This document shows, in pieces, positions 1 to 6,944 of a stretch of 13,405 nucleotides of DNA (within the stretch, counting starts at the first letter, position 1; each line of letters opens with the position of its first letter). Origin of the DNA: Candidatus Omnitrophota bacterium. Lineage in GTDB: Bacteria > Ratteibacteria > UBA8468 > MWAK01. The notes beneath the pieces are model-generated. The model ran no database searches and was not told the DNA's origin. It saw only the letters and a program-made list of their open reading frames with translations. Made by a program: the position numbers and the translations under genes. The stretch spans positions 1-13,405 of the forward strand of contig JAPLMK010000114.1 in NCBI GenBank assembly GCA_026387085.1. The letters run 5' to 3'.

Positions 1-814
1 CGTCTGACGTCAGGGATACAAAAACAGTTTCGCTCTCTATTCCGGGAATGATATGACGGGGTCCCTTTCCGACAAGGATCGTATCAGTTATGGAGCGGTC
101 CCGCAAATTTAAGACAGAGAGGAAGTCCGCGTCCTCATTAGCAATAATAAGGTATTTCCCTTCGCAAGAACAGCACATTCCCCGTGGTGTCTTCATGCCT
201 GGAATATCGTACGTTTTTCCAAGGCTCCCGGCATCAATGGCCGAGACGTTTCCGGAATGCCAGTTTAAGACATAGAGATATTTGCCATCCGGAGAGAAAG
301 TCAGCACTTTCGGTGTGGTGCCGGTTTTAATGAAGGGGATTTCACGCGCTTGTCTTATCCCTGAAATGTAATTCTTGACAACTACCTTCTTTGTTGACGG
401 AAAAACGCGATCCTCTTCTTTCAAATCGTAGACGATGATGCCGCCGGCGTTGTGAAGCGATGCAAAAAGATATCTTCCATCCGGCGAGAAAATACATTCT
501 ACCGGTTTTTCCTGAAATGAAGGGATCGGCCTCTCGTTCTGGTAATCATAACCCGTGCCCGGAGTTCTGATGAATTGGATGCGTCTTATGACTTTTTTCG
601 TCCGCGTGTCAAAAATACGAATATCTCCGCCCTCAAGATTCGCTACTGCCGCGTAATTGCCATCGGGGTTCATTGCGACGCTCTTGGGCGACCACCCCGT
701 CTGCACGGTCCGGCTCCTTTCAAGAAGGATTGCGCTTTCTACTTTCGAATTGCCAATAAAAAGCAGGGCGGCGAGGAATAGAACCAGGAATTTTAAAAAA
801 CGAGATGGATTCAT
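1..814 (-). CDS. Secreted YVTN-type beta-propeller protein (partial, C-terminus outside window)
   Basis: An open frame on the minus strand starts at ATG 812-814 and stays open to the window edge (271 codons), so the C-terminus is missing. It begins MNPSRFLKFLVLFLAALLF, a positive N-terminus followed by a hydrophobic core, which reads as a signal peptide (about residues 1-28). The mature part has repeated propeller blades marked by NPDGNYAAVAN, FSPDGRYLFAS and FSPDGKYLYVLN, each followed by a strand such as IRIFD or VSAID. This is the pattern of the YVTN/40-residue beta-propeller family (also seen in lactonase-like and surface-layer proteins). The start is supported by the signal peptide and a GAGGTGAG stretch just upstream. 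The protein is probably exported to the periplasm or cell surface. Ligand and reaction cannot be told from the fold. It diverges from the neighbouring plus-strand genes, so no operon partner is visible in the window. Confidence 0.88.
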   Translation of the reverse strand, partial: MNPSRFLKFLVLFLAALLFIGNSKVESAILLERSRTVQTGWSPKSVAMNPDGNYAAVANLEGGDIRIFDTRTKKVIRRIQFIRTPGTGYDYQNERPIPSFQEKPVECIFSPDGRYLFASLHNAGGIIVYDLKEEDRVFPSTKKVVVKNYISGIRQAREIPFIKTGTTPKVLTFSPDGKYLYVLNWHSGNVSAIDAGSLGKTYDIPGMKTPRGMCCSCEGKYLIIANEDADFLSVLNLRDRSITDTILVGKGPRHIIPGIESETVFVSLTSD

Positions 815-1173
815 CTCACCTCAATTTCAGCCAAAAAAGGGGTCCAGTGTATGTCTTCAGAAAAAGTAGACAAACTTCCTTAATTTAGGTTTGCGATTCG
901 AGATCGGTCCGGGCCGTTGTGTTGGGTAATCTTCCTGCCTTCCAGATTGTACTTCTGTCTGCGTTCCGGGGTCAACTGTTTAAACCAAAACTAATGGCAA
1001 TTGGATGGTAGGGTGATTTTACCCGATGTTGAAGTAAAACAATAGTGAGTAGCAGGGTAGGGTAAATTTGTGATAAGATAAATCTAGGCTCGTAGCGCTA
1101 AATCAGGTATGCAAACATACTCGGTTTGTCGCTTTAGGATAGTTCTAACGTTGTCCACGATGCCACGGCCGGT
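815..1173. other. Intergenic region without a recognisable gene
   Basis: About 360 bases lie between the divergent beta-propeller gene and the truncated symporter. I see no long frame and no recognisable remnant of the symporter N-terminus in any frame; stop codons are frequent. The one clear structure is a small hairpin, GTATG-CAAA-CATAC, at 1107-1120, enclosed by a weaker CTAAA/TTTAG pairing (1098-1102 with 1133-1137). Promoters for the divergent genes should lie here, but I could not point to a convincing -35/-10 pair. Confidence 0.6.
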
Positions 1174-2574
1174 ATGGCATCAACCACCTACGTTCAGTTC
1201 CTGAAGGGTGGCCTGCTGATAATCTTTTCGACCGTTTTAGTGGTGGCGGTCTGCGTCCGCGGGTTTAACACCAGGCCTGACCAGGGCGGTAGGGTGCCGT
1301 TCTATGATTACAAGACGCTTGCTGTTCAAAAATCCGGCGAGAACCTGATTGTGTCGGAGCCGGGTTGGAAAGTTGTCGAAACCCATGAGGTTAAGGCTGC
1401 CCATGCCACATTTGCCCTGTTGGCCAATGCCGAAAAAGAGACCTGGTGGCTCCTGCAGGAAGTTGACGGCGCGCTCACGCTGAAAGAAACACAGTCGGTT
1501 GCGGAAACCAGCAGCGGGCAGAAGATTATCAACGGGAGTCCTGCGTCTGAGACCAATATCCTTCGGCAAGTTGGCAACATTGAGTTGTTAAAAGGGCAGA
1601 AAACGGCAACCCGGGGAAGCGTTTCGCCTTTCGGAATGCTTGCGGCCATGGCGGATAAGGATACGGTGGTGCGACGCTGGAAGGACGCGAAACTTGAGGG
1701 AAATGACGGGTCCAAAGTTACAGTTTACTTTCCGACCCTAACCCACGGCAACCAGCTTATGCGCCCGGGTTTGAAGTTTAAAGTCCAGGGAACACCTTTG
1801 CAGAAGATTGACTTTGTCTCTTTGATGCTGGCTCTGTTCCTGGGTACAGCTTCACTGCCGCATATTTTGATTCGTTACTACACAGTTTCAAGCCCGGCCA
1901 GCGCGCGCAAGTCCACAATTGTGGCTATCGCGGGTATCGGGTTTTTCTACATACTGACCCTGTTTATGGGCTTGGGAGCAATGACCGGCGGCGTTTTAAA
2001 CCCGGCGGACAGTAACATGGCCGCTCCGCTGCTGGCGCGTTCGTTCGGAAATGCTCTTTTTGCGTTCATCTCGGCGATCGCTTTTGCCACGGTGCTGGGA
2101 ACGGTGAGCGGATTGATAGTGGCTGCTTCGGGGGCGGTTGCGCACGATTTCTTTGACCGGTTCCTGAACTTGCGGATGGATGACCGCCATAAGATCCGCG
2201 CCGGAAAGATATCGGCGTTTGCGGTCGGCGCTCTGGCCATCGTGCTCGGAATTCTCTTTAAGGGCATGAACGTCACTTTTCTGGTCGGACTGGCGTTCGC
2301 CGTGGCCGCGTCCGCCAATCTCCCGGCGATACTGATGCTTCTTTTTTGGAAGAGGACAACAGCCGCAGGGATTACGGCTTCTGTCTTTACGGGAATCGGC
2401 TCTTCCTTGGGGCTGATTGCTCTGTCGCCTGACCTTTATAAACTCTACGGGTTGGATCCGGCTCTGGCGCCTATCCCATTCACTAATCCAGGGATTATCT
2501 CAATCCCGCTGAGCTTCATCGTCCTGATTGTGGTCTCGCTATTAACCAAGAAGAAGCCCGCGGCGGCAGCCTGA
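1174..2574 (+). pseudogene. Sodium:solute symporter (ActP-like), 5'-truncated remnant
   Basis: The 466 residues match the middle and C-terminal part of the sodium:solute symporter family, closest in style to cation/acetate symporters of the ActP type. The frame opens directly in a membrane-segment motif, GMASTTYVQFLKG, which in full-length members corresponds to the GGM..TT.VQ..K helix roughly 180 residues into the protein. The first helices, including TM1 that helps form the sodium and substrate site, are therefore absent. A hydrophilic insert of about 130 residues (roughly 35-165) precedes the conserved LGTASLPHILIRYY segment and five or so further helices; the C-terminus is KKKPAAAA. The frame is open only 12 codons upstream of the ATG (TAG at 1135-1137) and no ribosome binding site precedes it. 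I read it as a gene with its 5' end deleted, although a shortened protein or an assembly join cannot be excluded. It ends 24 bp before the PHP/DUF294 gene. Confidence 0.8.
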
Positions 2575-2598
2575 CCTCGTCTTGCCGTAACATGCGAG

Positions 2599-5500
2599 AT
2601 GAAAGCCACTACCAGAGTAAATCTTCATTGCCACTCGGTTTACAGCGACGGGAGTTTAACTCCGAGAGAAATCGCGGAACTGCTGGCCGCCGACGGAGTA
2701 ATTATCGCCGCGCTTGCGGACCACGATACCGTAGACGGACTTACTGAGTTCAGTAAAGCTCTCTTGCGGCGCGAGGTAGTGAGCATTCCCGGTGTCGAGA
2801 TAACCACCCGGTGCCAGTCCAAGGAAGCCCACCTGCTGGCCTACGGCTTTGACCCCACTAACGCTGAATTCCTGGCTACCCTGAAATCACTGCGTCAAGC
2901 GCAGGCGCTTGATATGCAGAGCGTCGCTGGTACCATCCGCCGCAAGGGTTCCCCCCACTCCGGCGAAACCAATCCGCGCACATCTGCTCCCGCGGGGCAG
3001 ATTGATATCTCCGAGGCAATTGCGCTTGTGCACCGGGCCGGAGGACGCGCGTTTCTTGCCCATCCGCTGTTGCTTCAGCCCGACTTCCCGGAACTTGAGA
3101 AACTGCTGGTTGCGCTAAAGGAACAGGGGCTTGACGGAGTGGAAGCCATTTATCCTTTTACCGAGGAGCAGCGTCTTCGCTTGCGCGAGATGGCCCGTCG
3201 GTTAGGGTTGCTGGTCAGCGCTGGTACCGATACGCATGACCGCAAACCGCCGAACCAAGACGGGTGGGGTATGGAGATGCCTTCGGAACTCTGGAAGGAG
3301 TTCCGGGACGCGGTGTGCCATGGAAACTCCTCAGCGCCGGGTGTTGTTTCTTCCGGCGCGGTTGCGCGTCTGCAGCGCCGTTTTAAGTGGCGCGATTTTG
3401 TTTTTCACTTCATCTGTCCCACCCTCCTGGCTGTCGGTCTTTTTATCGCGGCAATCTACGCGGTCTTTTTGCCCACTTTCGAAAGATCACTGCTGGACCG
3501 CAAGCGGGAGATGATTCGCGAACTTACCAATTCTGCCTGGAGCATTCTCGCGACATATGAGCGGGACGAGAAAGCCGGTAAACAGACCCGCGCAGAGGCC
3601 CAGGCGATGGCCATATCGCAAATTGAAGCGCTGCGTTACGGAAGCGAGGGCAAGGACTACTTCTGGCTCCAGGATCTGGCTCCCAGAATGATTATGCATC
3701 CTTACCGCAAGGACCTGAACGGTAAGAATGTCTCCGGTTTTCGCGATCCCCGCGGCGTTGCTATTTTCGTGGAGTTCGCTGACCTGGTCAAGCGCGGCCG
3801 GGAAGGATATGCTGAGTATGTGTGGCAGTGGAAAGACGACCCCAGCCGCCTGGTGCTGAAAGAATCGTACATAAAAGGTTTCCAGCCGTGGGGTTGGATC
3901 ATCGGCACCGGCATCTACGTTGATGACGTCAAGCAGGAGATTAAGAGAATTGAGCGAAACCTGGTACGCACCTCGCTCGTCATCTCCCTTATTGTGGTGC
4001 TTCTGCTGCTGTACGTGATGCGCAAAAGTTTACAGTCGGAGCGGGAACGCGCCGAAGCCGAAGAGGGTTTACAGGAATCCACGGAACGTTACCGCTCTCT
4101 GGTTGAAGCCACCACGGAAGGCGCCCTGCTGGTGATGGATGGTCGCTGTCGATATGCCAATCCGATATTTTTGGAGATGGTAGGCAGCGATGAACAGGAA
4201 CTGAAGTTGCTGGACCTTGCGGACCTTTTTCCGCAAATGAAGGATAACCAGAAAGCCTGGGAGCGTTTAGGCGCATTACTGCATGGGGATGAAGCCACCG
4301 AAGGTTTTGACGCGGTTATGAAACGCCGGGATGGAACGCTCATTGAATGCGTAGTAGCTCCAAGCCGCATCTCCTTTGCGGAACGCGGTGGTTTCATCCT
4401 GCTTACCAAGAGCGTTCAACCTTCTCCGGAAGCAGGAGCAACCAGCGATATGCGAAATCAGCGTTGGTGGCACCTTCAACAGGTCGTGGACGATGTTCCT
4501 GTGGGCTTGTTCCGCGCCCGGGCGACCGCGCGCGGAACAATAGTGGAGTGCAGCCGGTCTGCCACACGGCTTCTGTCGGTGCGTCCCTTAGCGGACGGAA
4601 CCCCCATTGTTTTGGCCGAAATATTCCGTTATCCCGCAGCTTATGAGGAGTTTCTGATGAAACTGCAGCGGGACGGCCGAGCCGAGTGCAGCCTGCACCT
4701 GTCTTCGATGGGTTCCAGCAGCCGGACCGTGGGAATTGCGGCTGTCTTGGTTAAAGATGAGCACGGTGCTCCCAAATACATTGATGGTGTAGTGGAAGAC
4801 ATTACATCCTATGACAAGCGTACCGCAGAGTTGGAGTCGGCAGTAGAAAAACTCCAGACCTCGTTGCTCTTTCTTCACGAAGCGGTGAGCCACGTCGGAA
4901 AGAGCGCTGTGTTTTGCAGTTTGGATGCGTCTATCAATGCCGCCGCCGTGAAGATGACCGATAATCACGGAAGCGCTGTCCTGGTGCAGTCGGAAAACGG
5001 AAGCATCGTGGGCATAGTCACAGATAGCGATATCCGGCAGCGTGTTGTTGCCGTTGGACTTGACCGAAGGGAACCGGTCTTGCGTATTATGAGTTCTCCG
5101 CTGGTGACCGTTTCTGAACGAGCCCAGGTATACGAAGCGTTGTTACTGATGGAACAGAAAGAAATCGGGCATTTGGCCGTAGTTGACGAATCCGGGCGTA
5201 TTGTCGGGGTCATCCGCAATCAGGAATTGTTGCAGTTTCGAAGTTACGGGCCGATTGTCCTCACTCGTGAAGTAGAACAGGCCGGTACGCCCGAGGAAGT
5301 GGTCAGGGCTTGCGCGCGAGTGCCCGGCCTGGCAAACTCGCTTCTTAATTGCGGCGCGCATCCTCACATGGTGACCCAGATGATATCATCGGTTTGCGAT
5401 GCGGCGACCGTGCGTTTGATTGCGCTTGCGCAGAAGAAACTGGGTCCGCCGCCGGTTCGTTTTGTCATGCTGTCCCTCGGCAGTCAGGGACGTCAGGAGA

Positions 5501-6297
5501 TGACTCTCTCCAGCGATCAGGACAGCGCCATTATTTTTGAAGCTCCTACTGACATCGCTACGCTGCCTATGGTTGAGAAGTATTTCGGTGAAATGGGCAT
5601 ATTTGTGAGCGAGTGGCTTGACCGGGCCGGATATCCGCTGTGCAAGGGGGAGGTGATGGCTCGAAACCAGCGTTGGTGCAAACCGCTCTTTGCCTGGAAG
5701 CGCTATTTCAGTGATTGGATAGATATGGCGGAGCCTCAACAGCTTCTTGAATTTACCATCTTCTTCGATTTCCGCCCGGTTTATGGTGCCCTGGAGTTGT
5801 CACAAGAACTCCGGCGCCACGTGTTTGAAGCATTGCGCGCCCGGCCGTCGTTCTTCCCGCACTTCGCGCAGAATTCTTTGTTATTTAAGCCGCCGCTGCG
5901 GCTGTTTGGACGCATTCTTTCCGGCGGGGCGGGAGGCGACCATCAAGGCCTGGTGAACCTGAAAGATGCCCTGATGACAATATTGAATTTCGCCCGGGTC
6001 TACGCGCTCAGACAGGAAATAGAGGAGACCCGAACCCTTGACCGTCTTAAGGCATTGGTGGAGGCGGACGTTCTGCCCGAATCAAGCTGCCAGGAAATTG
6101 CCGAGGCGTACGAGTTTTTGATGCGGCTCCGATTACAGCATCAATCTGCGGCGCTGTCTTCCGGCCAGGTTCCGGACAATGTTGTGAACTATCGTAAACT
6201 CAGCCAACTCGAACAGACCCTTCTCAACCAGTCGTTCGCTCAGATTGCTGCTGTTCAAAAACGCATCAGTTTTGATTTTCTAGGCGGCGCGGTTTAA
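2599..6297 (+). CDS. PHP-Cache-PAS-PAS-CBS-CBS-DUF294 nucleotidyltransferase transmembrane sensor
   Basis: A 1232-residue fusion. Residues 1-250 are a PHP phosphoesterase domain with all nine expected metal ligands: H10, H12, D17, H42, E67, H78, H155, D211, H213. TM1 (about 267-291) leads to a single Cache (sCache_2-like) domain (about 295-455) with GKDYFWLQD, HPYRKDLNGKNV and WGWIIGTGIYVDDV; TM2 is at 458-475. A charged coiled segment precedes PAS1 (about 494-615) and a more divergent PAS2 (about 622-745). CBS1 (765-825) and CBS2 (831-880) follow, then a DUF294 nucleotidyltransferase (about 905-1045) with GSQGRQE and SDQDS (candidate metal aspartates D973, D975), then the helical DUF294 C-terminal domain (about 1085-1228). 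Charges around the helices put the Cache domain outside and both enzyme-like ends in the cytoplasm. CBS-DUF294 proteins often neighbour acetate-type symporters, and the symporter remnant sits 24 bp upstream. A cytoplasmic signalling or target-modifying enzyme controlled by an external ligand is inferred; the substrate is unknown. Confidence 0.93.
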   Translation: MKATTRVNLHCHSVYSDGSLTPREIAELLAADGVIIAALADHDTVDGLTEFSKALLRREVVSIPGVEITTRCQSKEAHLLAYGFDPTNAEFLATLKSLRQAQALDMQSVAGTIRRKGSPHSGETNPRTSAPAGQIDISEAIALVHRAGGRAFLAHPLLLQPDFPELEKLLVALKEQGLDGVEAIYPFTEEQRLRLREMARRLGLLVSAGTDTHDRKPPNQDGWGMEMPSELWKEFRDAVCHGNSSAPGVVSSGAVARLQRRFKWRDFVFHFICPTLLAVGLFIAAIYAVFLPTFERSLLDRKREMIRELTNSAWSILATYERDEKAGKQTRAEAQAMAISQIEALRYGSEGKDYFWLQDLAPRMIMHPYRKDLNGKNVSGFRDPRGVAIFVEFADLVKRGREGYAEYVWQWKDDPSRLVLKESYIKGFQPWGWIIGTGIYVDDVKQEIKRIERNLVRTSLVISLIVVLLLLYVMRKSLQSERERAEAEEGLQESTERYRSLVEATTEGALLVMDGRCRYANPIFLEMVGSDEQELKLLDLADLFPQMKDNQKAWERLGALLHGDEATEGFDAVMKRRDGTLIECVVAPSRISFAERGGFILLTKSVQPSPEAGATSDMRNQRWWHLQQVVDDVPVGLFRARATARGTIVECSRSATRLLSVRPLADGTPIVLAEIFRYPAAYEEFLMKLQRDGRAECSLHLSSMGSSSRTVGIAAVLVKDEHGAPKYIDGVVEDITSYDKRTAELESAVEKLQTSLLFLHEAVSHVGKSAVFCSLDASINAAAVKMTDNHGSAVLVQSENGSIVGIVTDSDIRQRVVAVGLDRREPVLRIMSSPLVTVSERAQVYEALLLMEQKEIGHLAVVDESGRIVGVIRNQELLQFRSYGPIVLTREVEQAGTPEEVVRACARVPGLANSLLNCGAHPHMVTQMISSVCDAATVRLIALAQKKLGPPPVRFVMLSLGSQGRQEMTLSSDQDSAIIFEAPTDIATLPMVEKYFGEMGIFVSEWLDRAGYPLCKGEVMARNQRWCKPLFAWKRYFSDWIDMAEPQQLLEFTIFFDFRPVYGALELSQELRRHVFEALRARPSFFPHFAQNSLLFKPPLRLFGRILSGGAGGDHQGLVNLKDALMTILNFARVYALRQEIEETRTLDRLKALVEADVLPESSCQEIAEAYEFLMRLRLQHQSAALSSGQVPDNVVNYRKLSQLEQTLLNQSFAQIAAVQKRISFDFLGGAV

Positions 6298-6458
6298 AGC
6301 GAGGCGGACACGGAAGATTTAAAGTGAGAATCCGAGACGGGCGGTAGCTGCCCGGTGAGATTGCCGGCGCGATGAATAAAGAGCGCCGTTTGGCAGGTCC
6401 GTCGAGCAGGTGAGGCGGACATGGAAAAATCAAAGTGAGAATCCGAGACGGGCGGTAG
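6298..6458. other. Repeat-filled gap between the sensor gene and tRNA-Gln
   Basis: No gene is visible. The stretch consists of two 59-bp direct repeat units separated by 52 bp. Short frames that cross it encode a repeated PGSYRPSRILTL string, which is just the translation of the repeat. Each unit carries a 5-bp hairpin, CGGGC-GGTAGCT-GCCCG, but no T-run follows on either strand, so I do not call a terminator. Confidence 0.6.
6301..6359 (-). repeat. 59-bp direct repeat, unit 1 (solo copy of tRNA-Gln 3' end plus flank)
   Basis: This unit matches 6412-6470 at about 55 of 59 positions. Its last 12 bases on the plus strand (ctgcccggtgag) are the complement of the 3' end of tRNA-Gln, so it is a detached copy of the tRNA 3' end with about 47 bp of downstream flank. 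Confidence 0.9.
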
Positions 6459-6470
6459 CTGCCCGGTGAG
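6412..6470 (-). repeat. 59-bp direct repeat, unit 2 (overlaps the 3' end of the intact tRNA-Gln)
   Basis: This is the second unit of the repeat. It covers the last 12 nucleotides of the intact tRNA-Gln gene (6459-6470) and its downstream flank. The two units are offset by 111 bp. Differences are clustered near positions 10-20 of the unit; the tRNA-derived end is identical in both. Confidence 0.9.
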
Positions 6471-6529
6471 GATTCGAACCTCAACGCCCAGCTTCAAAGG
6501 CTGGTGTGCTACCATTACACAACCGGGCA
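6459..6529 (-). tRNA. tRNA-Gln (anticodon UUG)
   Basis: The minus strand folds into a complete 71-nt cloverleaf. The acceptor stem is TGCCCGG/CCGGGCA, the D arm is GTGT/GCAC around AATGGTA, the anticodon stem is CCAGC/GCTGG with loop CTTTGAA (anticodon TTG), the variable loop is short, and the T arm is TGAGG/CCTCA around TTCGAAT. The discriminator base is G, as is usual for tRNA-Gln. CCA is not encoded (the next bases are CTA), so the CCA end must be added enzymatically. Partial copies of this gene lie on both sides: its 3' end at 6301-6359 and its 5' half at 6841-6877. Confidence 0.95.
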
Positions 6530-6533
6530 AAAA
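6497..6533 (-). repeat. 37-bp direct repeat copy 1 (5' half of intact tRNA-Gln)
   Basis: This stretch covers the tRNA-Gln 5' end through the 5' strand of the anticodon stem into the loop, plus a few upstream A residues. It recurs without visible mismatch at 6841-6877. The two copies bracket the GIY-YIG gene in the manner of left and right attachment-site repeats. Confidence 0.85.
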
Positions 6534-6583
6534 ATAATTCAATGGATATTTTTTTCCTGAACGCTATCTAAAAATTTTCTTCC

Positions 6584-6793
6584 CTAACCACTTTTCAGGA
6601 ATTTTTCTCGCTTCATGGCTTCGGGTCGGCCGCAATATTCCTCTGTATAGATTAGTTCGCAGGGACGATGTCCTTTGGTAAAACGATAATCTCCTTTATT
6701 ATGTCTGCGTAACCTTTCTGCCGGATTATTACCGCTGCCCGCATAACGGACTCCATCTTTGCTGCTTTCCAGTACATAAACGTAACACTTCAT
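6584..6793 (-). CDS. Small GIY-YIG nuclease-domain protein, probably cut short by a TAG
   Basis: The 69 residues starting MKCYVYVLESSKDG form a single GIY-YIG domain of the small stand-alone type. YVYVL stands for the GIY strand and RYAGSG for YIG; the helix has ERLRRHN, and the conserved end is EAMKREKFLKSG, with the probable catalytic Glu. I prefer the ATG at 6791-6793; the frame opens 16 codons earlier, but that extension (MRQRRTRLRRG) comes from a repetitive GC-rich stretch and is not part of the fold. The family normally ends LKSGxGRxFLxx. Here TAG (6584-6586) replaces the x codon and the frame then reads GRKFLDS, so the last short stretch is lost by a nonsense change. The core nuclease may still fold. 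Such domains cut DNA in homing enzymes and UvrC; here the gene lies between tRNA-Gln and a copy of its 5' half, suggesting a tiny mobile unit. Confidence 0.8.
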   Translation of the reverse strand: MKCYVYVLESSKDGVRYAGSGNNPAERLRRHNKGDYRFTKGHRPCELIYTEEYCGRPEAMKREKFLKSG

Positions 6794-6840
6794 AATATCT
6801 CTGCAGCTTCCTCGCCGGAGGCGAGTGCGCCTCTGGCGCA

Positions 6841-6877
6841 AAAGGCTGGTGTGCTACCATTACACAACCGGGCAAAA
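6841..6877 (-). repeat. 37-bp direct repeat copy 2 (orphan 5' half of tRNA-Gln)
   Basis: The sequence repeats the 5' half of tRNA-Gln with its upstream A-run: the acceptor 5' strand, D arm and 5' anticodon strand are present, and it stops in the anticodon loop. No T arm or acceptor 3' strand follows, so it is a tRNA fragment and not a gene. It begins where GC-rich filler (gcctctggcgc) ends. Confidence 0.9.
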
Positions 6878-6890
6878 GTTTTTAGCATTT

Positions 6891-6912
6891 GTAGCGGTCG
6901 GATTTATCCGAC
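6891..6912 (-). repeat. REP palindrome 1 (inverted orientation)
   Basis: This is the reverse complement form of the 22-bp element GTSSGATRAATCSSACCGCTAC, imperfectly palindromic around GGATTTATCC. It pairs head-to-head with the copy at 6922-6943, forming a two-REP cluster just past the stop codon of the transposase gene. Confidence 0.85.
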
Positions 6913-6921
6913 AAACAATGC

Positions 6922-6943
6922 GTGCGATGAATCGCACCGCTAC
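6922..6943 (+). repeat. REP palindrome 2 (direct orientation)
   Basis: The sequence fits GTSSGATRAATCSSACCGCTAC with core TGCGATGAATCGCA. It ends 1 bp before the stop codon of the transposase gene and has the same orientation as the copy at 7368-7389 on the gene's other side. Confidence 0.88.
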
Positions 6944-6944
6944 A

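Noticed and set aside
90..869. Plus-strand frames across the left edge (90-275, 575-781, 657-869)
   Set aside because: They lie over the minus-strand beta-propeller gene, whose frame has a signal peptide and repeated propeller motifs; the plus-strand products have no recognisable features.
6312..6360. Intrinsic terminator after the sensor gene or tRNA
   Set aside because: The CGGGC/GCCCG hairpin is short and has no T-run on either strand.
6266..6542. Minus-strand frames that read through tRNA-Gln and the 59-bp repeats
   Set aside because: Their products contain the translated tRNA and a repeated PGSYRPSRILTL string that simply mirrors the DNA repeat.
6841..6877. Second tRNA-Gln gene
   Set aside because: Only the 5' half is present; no T arm, no 3' acceptor strand.
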